From the NCBI RefSeq assembly GCF_030269365.1, contig NZ_BSTF01000003.1, forward strand, positions 496,001 to 560,000: a DNA stretch of 64,000 nt, given 5' to 3'. The first letter of the stretch is position 1; every line of letters starts with the position of its first letter. The position numbers and the translations under genes were made by a program. Shown here piece after piece: positions 62,476 to 64,000 of the stretch. Source of the stretch: Lentzea sp. NBRC 102530. Its GTDB lineage: Bacteria; Actinomycetota; Actinomycetes; Mycobacteriales; Pseudonocardiaceae. Under the pieces are notes generated by a model that did not search any database, was not told the origin of the DNA, and worked only from the letters and a program-made list of their open reading frames with translations.

Positions 62476-63297
62476 TCAGGCGATTCCCGAGTTCGACAAC
62501 GCCTGCCCCGGCTGGCGCAGGGGCAGTGAACTCGGCTGGGTGGTGCCGACGTCCTGAGCAGTGGCTTTGCGGGGACGCAACCGGGAGAGCCCCCACCGTG
62601 AGAAGCCGGACGACGTCGCGGGCGCGACGACCTCCAGCAGGCCGGCACCGAGCATCCGGGACACCTCGACCGTGACGGGGTGCAACCCGCGTCCGAGCGA
62701 GAAGGCCAGGTCCCGGGCGGTCCGCCGCCCGGTGGCGAGCGCCATGATCTCCCATTGCCCCTCCGTGGCAGCCTTCTTGTCCGTGGCCACCAGCCGGTCC
62801 CGATAAGGCGACACGGCAACCGGCAGCCCGGCCACGCCTTTCATCAGAACCGCCGTTTCCGACAACAACAGGTCCACCGCGATGCCGTTCCTCGCGGGCA
62901 AAAGAGGTGAATCGGCGTTCTCGTCCAGAAAACACCGTTCAACCTCACCGGCCACGACGGCGAACGTCCCGTCACGAATGGCGCCGGCCGCACAACGCTG
63001 GATCTCGGCAGAACCGATCACCCCACGTCCGACGAGTGCCGCGTGCAACGACCGCATCTTGACACTGCTCACCAGTGCCGCGATCCAGTCGTTCTCCTTG
63101 ATCCGTCCGGATCGCCGCAACAGCGTTTCGATCCCGGGCGAACCGGGACTGTCCACACCCACCACGGCGCCGTCGCGCAAATGAAACAGTCCACCCGCGT
63201 TGCCGGCAACGCGCAAAGCGCCGGTGACTCGATCCGCCTGGCACTGCGTCAGGGCGTACGCGAGGACGTCGAATGAGGTTCGATTGTCGCGTCTCAG
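62476..63297 (-). CDS. DUF4388-like regulator with C-terminal winged helix; start anomalous
   Basis: A protein of about 273 residues if a CTG at 63297 is used. The domain FDVLAYALTQCQADRVTG ... GGLFHLRDGAVVGV matches DUF4388/PATAN-type modules, then a helical middle and a C-terminal winged helix (QWEIMALATGRRTARDLAFS, LHPVTVEVSRMLGAGLL). The only standard in-frame start (TTG, 63216) would delete the first 27 residues, including the conserved first helix, yet the CTG has GGAG six bases upstream. A frameshift against a GTG start 7 bp upstream (63304) is the other explanation. First gene of the roadblock operon. Confidence 0.65.
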   Translation of the reverse strand: MRRDNRTSFDVLAYALTQCQADRVTGALRVAGNAGGLFHLRDGAVVGVDSPGSPGIETLLRRSGRIKENDWIAALVSSVKMRSLHAALVGRGVIGSAEIQRCAAGAIRDGTFAVVAGEVERCFLDENADSPLLPARNGIAVDLLLSETAVLMKGVAGLPVAVSPYRDRLVATDKKAATEGQWEIMALATGRRTARDLAFSLGRGLHPVTVEVSRMLGAGLLEVVAPATSSGFSRWGLSRLRPRKATAQDVGTTQPSSLPLRQPGQALSNSGIA

Positions 63298-63530
63298 AGG
63301 TCACTCCGGGTTAAATCGGACTTACCGAGCGGGTATGTGACGAGCTGATCATTCGATCGAGGTACACGGCCTATATCGAAAGAGCGACTGGCCGGGTTAC
63401 TTCTTACCCGCAGAAACCGTCCGTGTCGCTTAAGCATCACACGATCGAGTGAAGCATTCCACGGCGCGCAGCAACCTTGTTTTCATTCTCTATCCATTGG
63501 ATTCGCACAGGTGGGTCGACGGCGACCCGC

Positions 63531-63962
63531 TCACCGCTGGGCGGACCCGATCCGTTGCCGAACCGCCTCGACGAAGTCCTCGCCCAGCGGCGTGCCGGTC
63601 AGCGACGCGCCGCGGTAGGCCGCACACGGCACGCTGGAACCGTCGGTCAGCACGAGGTTGACGCGCTGCATCCCCAGGACGTTCTCCCGCTCGACGTCGG
63701 CGATCCGGTCCCAGGTGAGGTGGTGGTCGCGCCAAGGGTTGCGCACGACGACCTTCTCGGGAGTGAGCACCACGCACACACGCCACAGCTGCCAGATGCC
63801 GAACAACGTGCCCAGGACGTAGAGAGCGCCGCCCATGGCCACCAACGTCGAGTCGCCGAAGTTGACCGCGAGGCGCCAGGGCACCACCACCACGCCCAGA
63901 ACCATGATGGCCGTGACGAACCAGCGTGGACCTCGCCGGGCAAAGGTCACGTGCTCCCCCAT
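63531..63962 (-). CDS. membrane protein with bacterial PH-like domain
   Basis: A 143-residue protein with two membrane spans near the N-terminus (about 16-33 and 42-62), then a PH-like beta domain (VVLTPEKVVVRNPWRDHHLTW, RIADVEREN, VNLVLTDGSSV). Such proteins are common and uncharacterised in actinobacteria. ATG after GGGAGGACGC. Upstream continues to the window edge. Confidence 0.75.
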   Translation of the reverse strand: MGEHVTFARRGPRWFVTAIMVLGVVVVPWRLAVNFGDSTLVAMGGALYVLGTLFGIWQLWRVCVVLTPEKVVVRNPWRDHHLTWDRIADVERENVLGMQRVNLVLTDGSSVPCAAYRGASLTGTPLGEDFVEAVRQRIGSAQR

Positions 63963-64000
63963 GCGTCCTCCCTCTCTCGCGAGAGTCACGCGGGGCGGGG

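Noticed and set aside
63298..63530. gene in the AT-richer gap before the PH-like gene
   Set aside because: Only short frames without start sites; probably the promoter region of the roadblock operon.

Overview
The window is high-GC actinobacterial chromosome with short intergenic gaps, frequent GTG starts and coupled stop/start pairs. The gene content (mycobacterial-type FabG4/HtdX/FadA2/FadE5 lipid enzymes, WXG100-type small proteins with a YbaB-like partner, DUF3558-like lipoprotein, roadblock/LC7 proteins, MctP-type symporter with a DUF3311 partner) points to Pseudonocardiales, probably Pseudonocardiaceae. That assignment is inferred from gene families, not from a marker gene. No rRNA, tRNA, CRISPR array, intact insertion sequence or prophage was recognised.

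Left part (1-19 kb). A secreted pyroglutamyl-peptidase-like protein (cut by the window edge), an SSS symporter with its DUF3311 partner, a GntR regulator and 5-oxoprolinase subunit PxpA look like a pyroglutamate uptake and use locus; pxpA ends inside a 17-bp x5 tandem repeat. Next come a ROK kinase with a degenerate GH38/NEW3-type protein, then a glutamine/glutamate-type ABC transporter (binding lipoprotein, permease, ATPase) transcribed into a large beta-helix-like membrane protein. A GH63-type glycosidase, a membrane-anchored P-loop NTPase and an M20 peptidase follow.

Middle part (19-47 kb). A three-gene 2-oxoacid dehydrogenase operon (E1alpha, E1beta, E2) ends in a strong terminator. A run of poorly characterised genes follows: a secreted ChW-like repeat protein, a pentapeptide-type membrane protein, a MerR regulator with a textbook 19-bp-spacer operator and probable leaderless start, a degenerate SNase-like protein and a 74-residue double zinc-knuckle protein. 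At 27.8-33.6 kb lies a TetR-controlled lipid locus (acyl-CoA dehydrogenase, SCP2 protein, HtdX, FabG4, FadA2) with the same tandem operator in both divergent intergenic regions. Then come a beta-lactamase-fold hydrolase, an orphan ESX-substrate operon, a SIMPL protein, an AAA ATPase, a 48-residue basic protein, a beta-hydroxyacid dehydrogenase preceded by a terminator-like leader, an S37 peptidase, a HAD phosphatase, a TetR/SDR pair with triplicated operator, a dienelactone hydrolase and a flavoprotein.

Right part (47-64 kb). A PIN/HTH toxin-antitoxin pair sits exactly between a decayed fragment of the NHL-thioredoxin gene and the intact gene, with a 24-bp perfect direct repeat at both ends; this is the clearest sign of gene gain in the window. 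After it come a GroES-like protein, a VanW/PG-binding membrane protein, a DUF1206 protein, FadE5 (apart from its usual partners but with a related operator), a TetX-like FAD monooxygenase with divergent TetR, a LuxR-type regulator with an atypical receiver, a second SSS symporter, and a roadblock/LC7 cluster whose first gene seems to use a CTG start or to carry a frameshift. The stretch 63298-63530 shows no gene that I can support.
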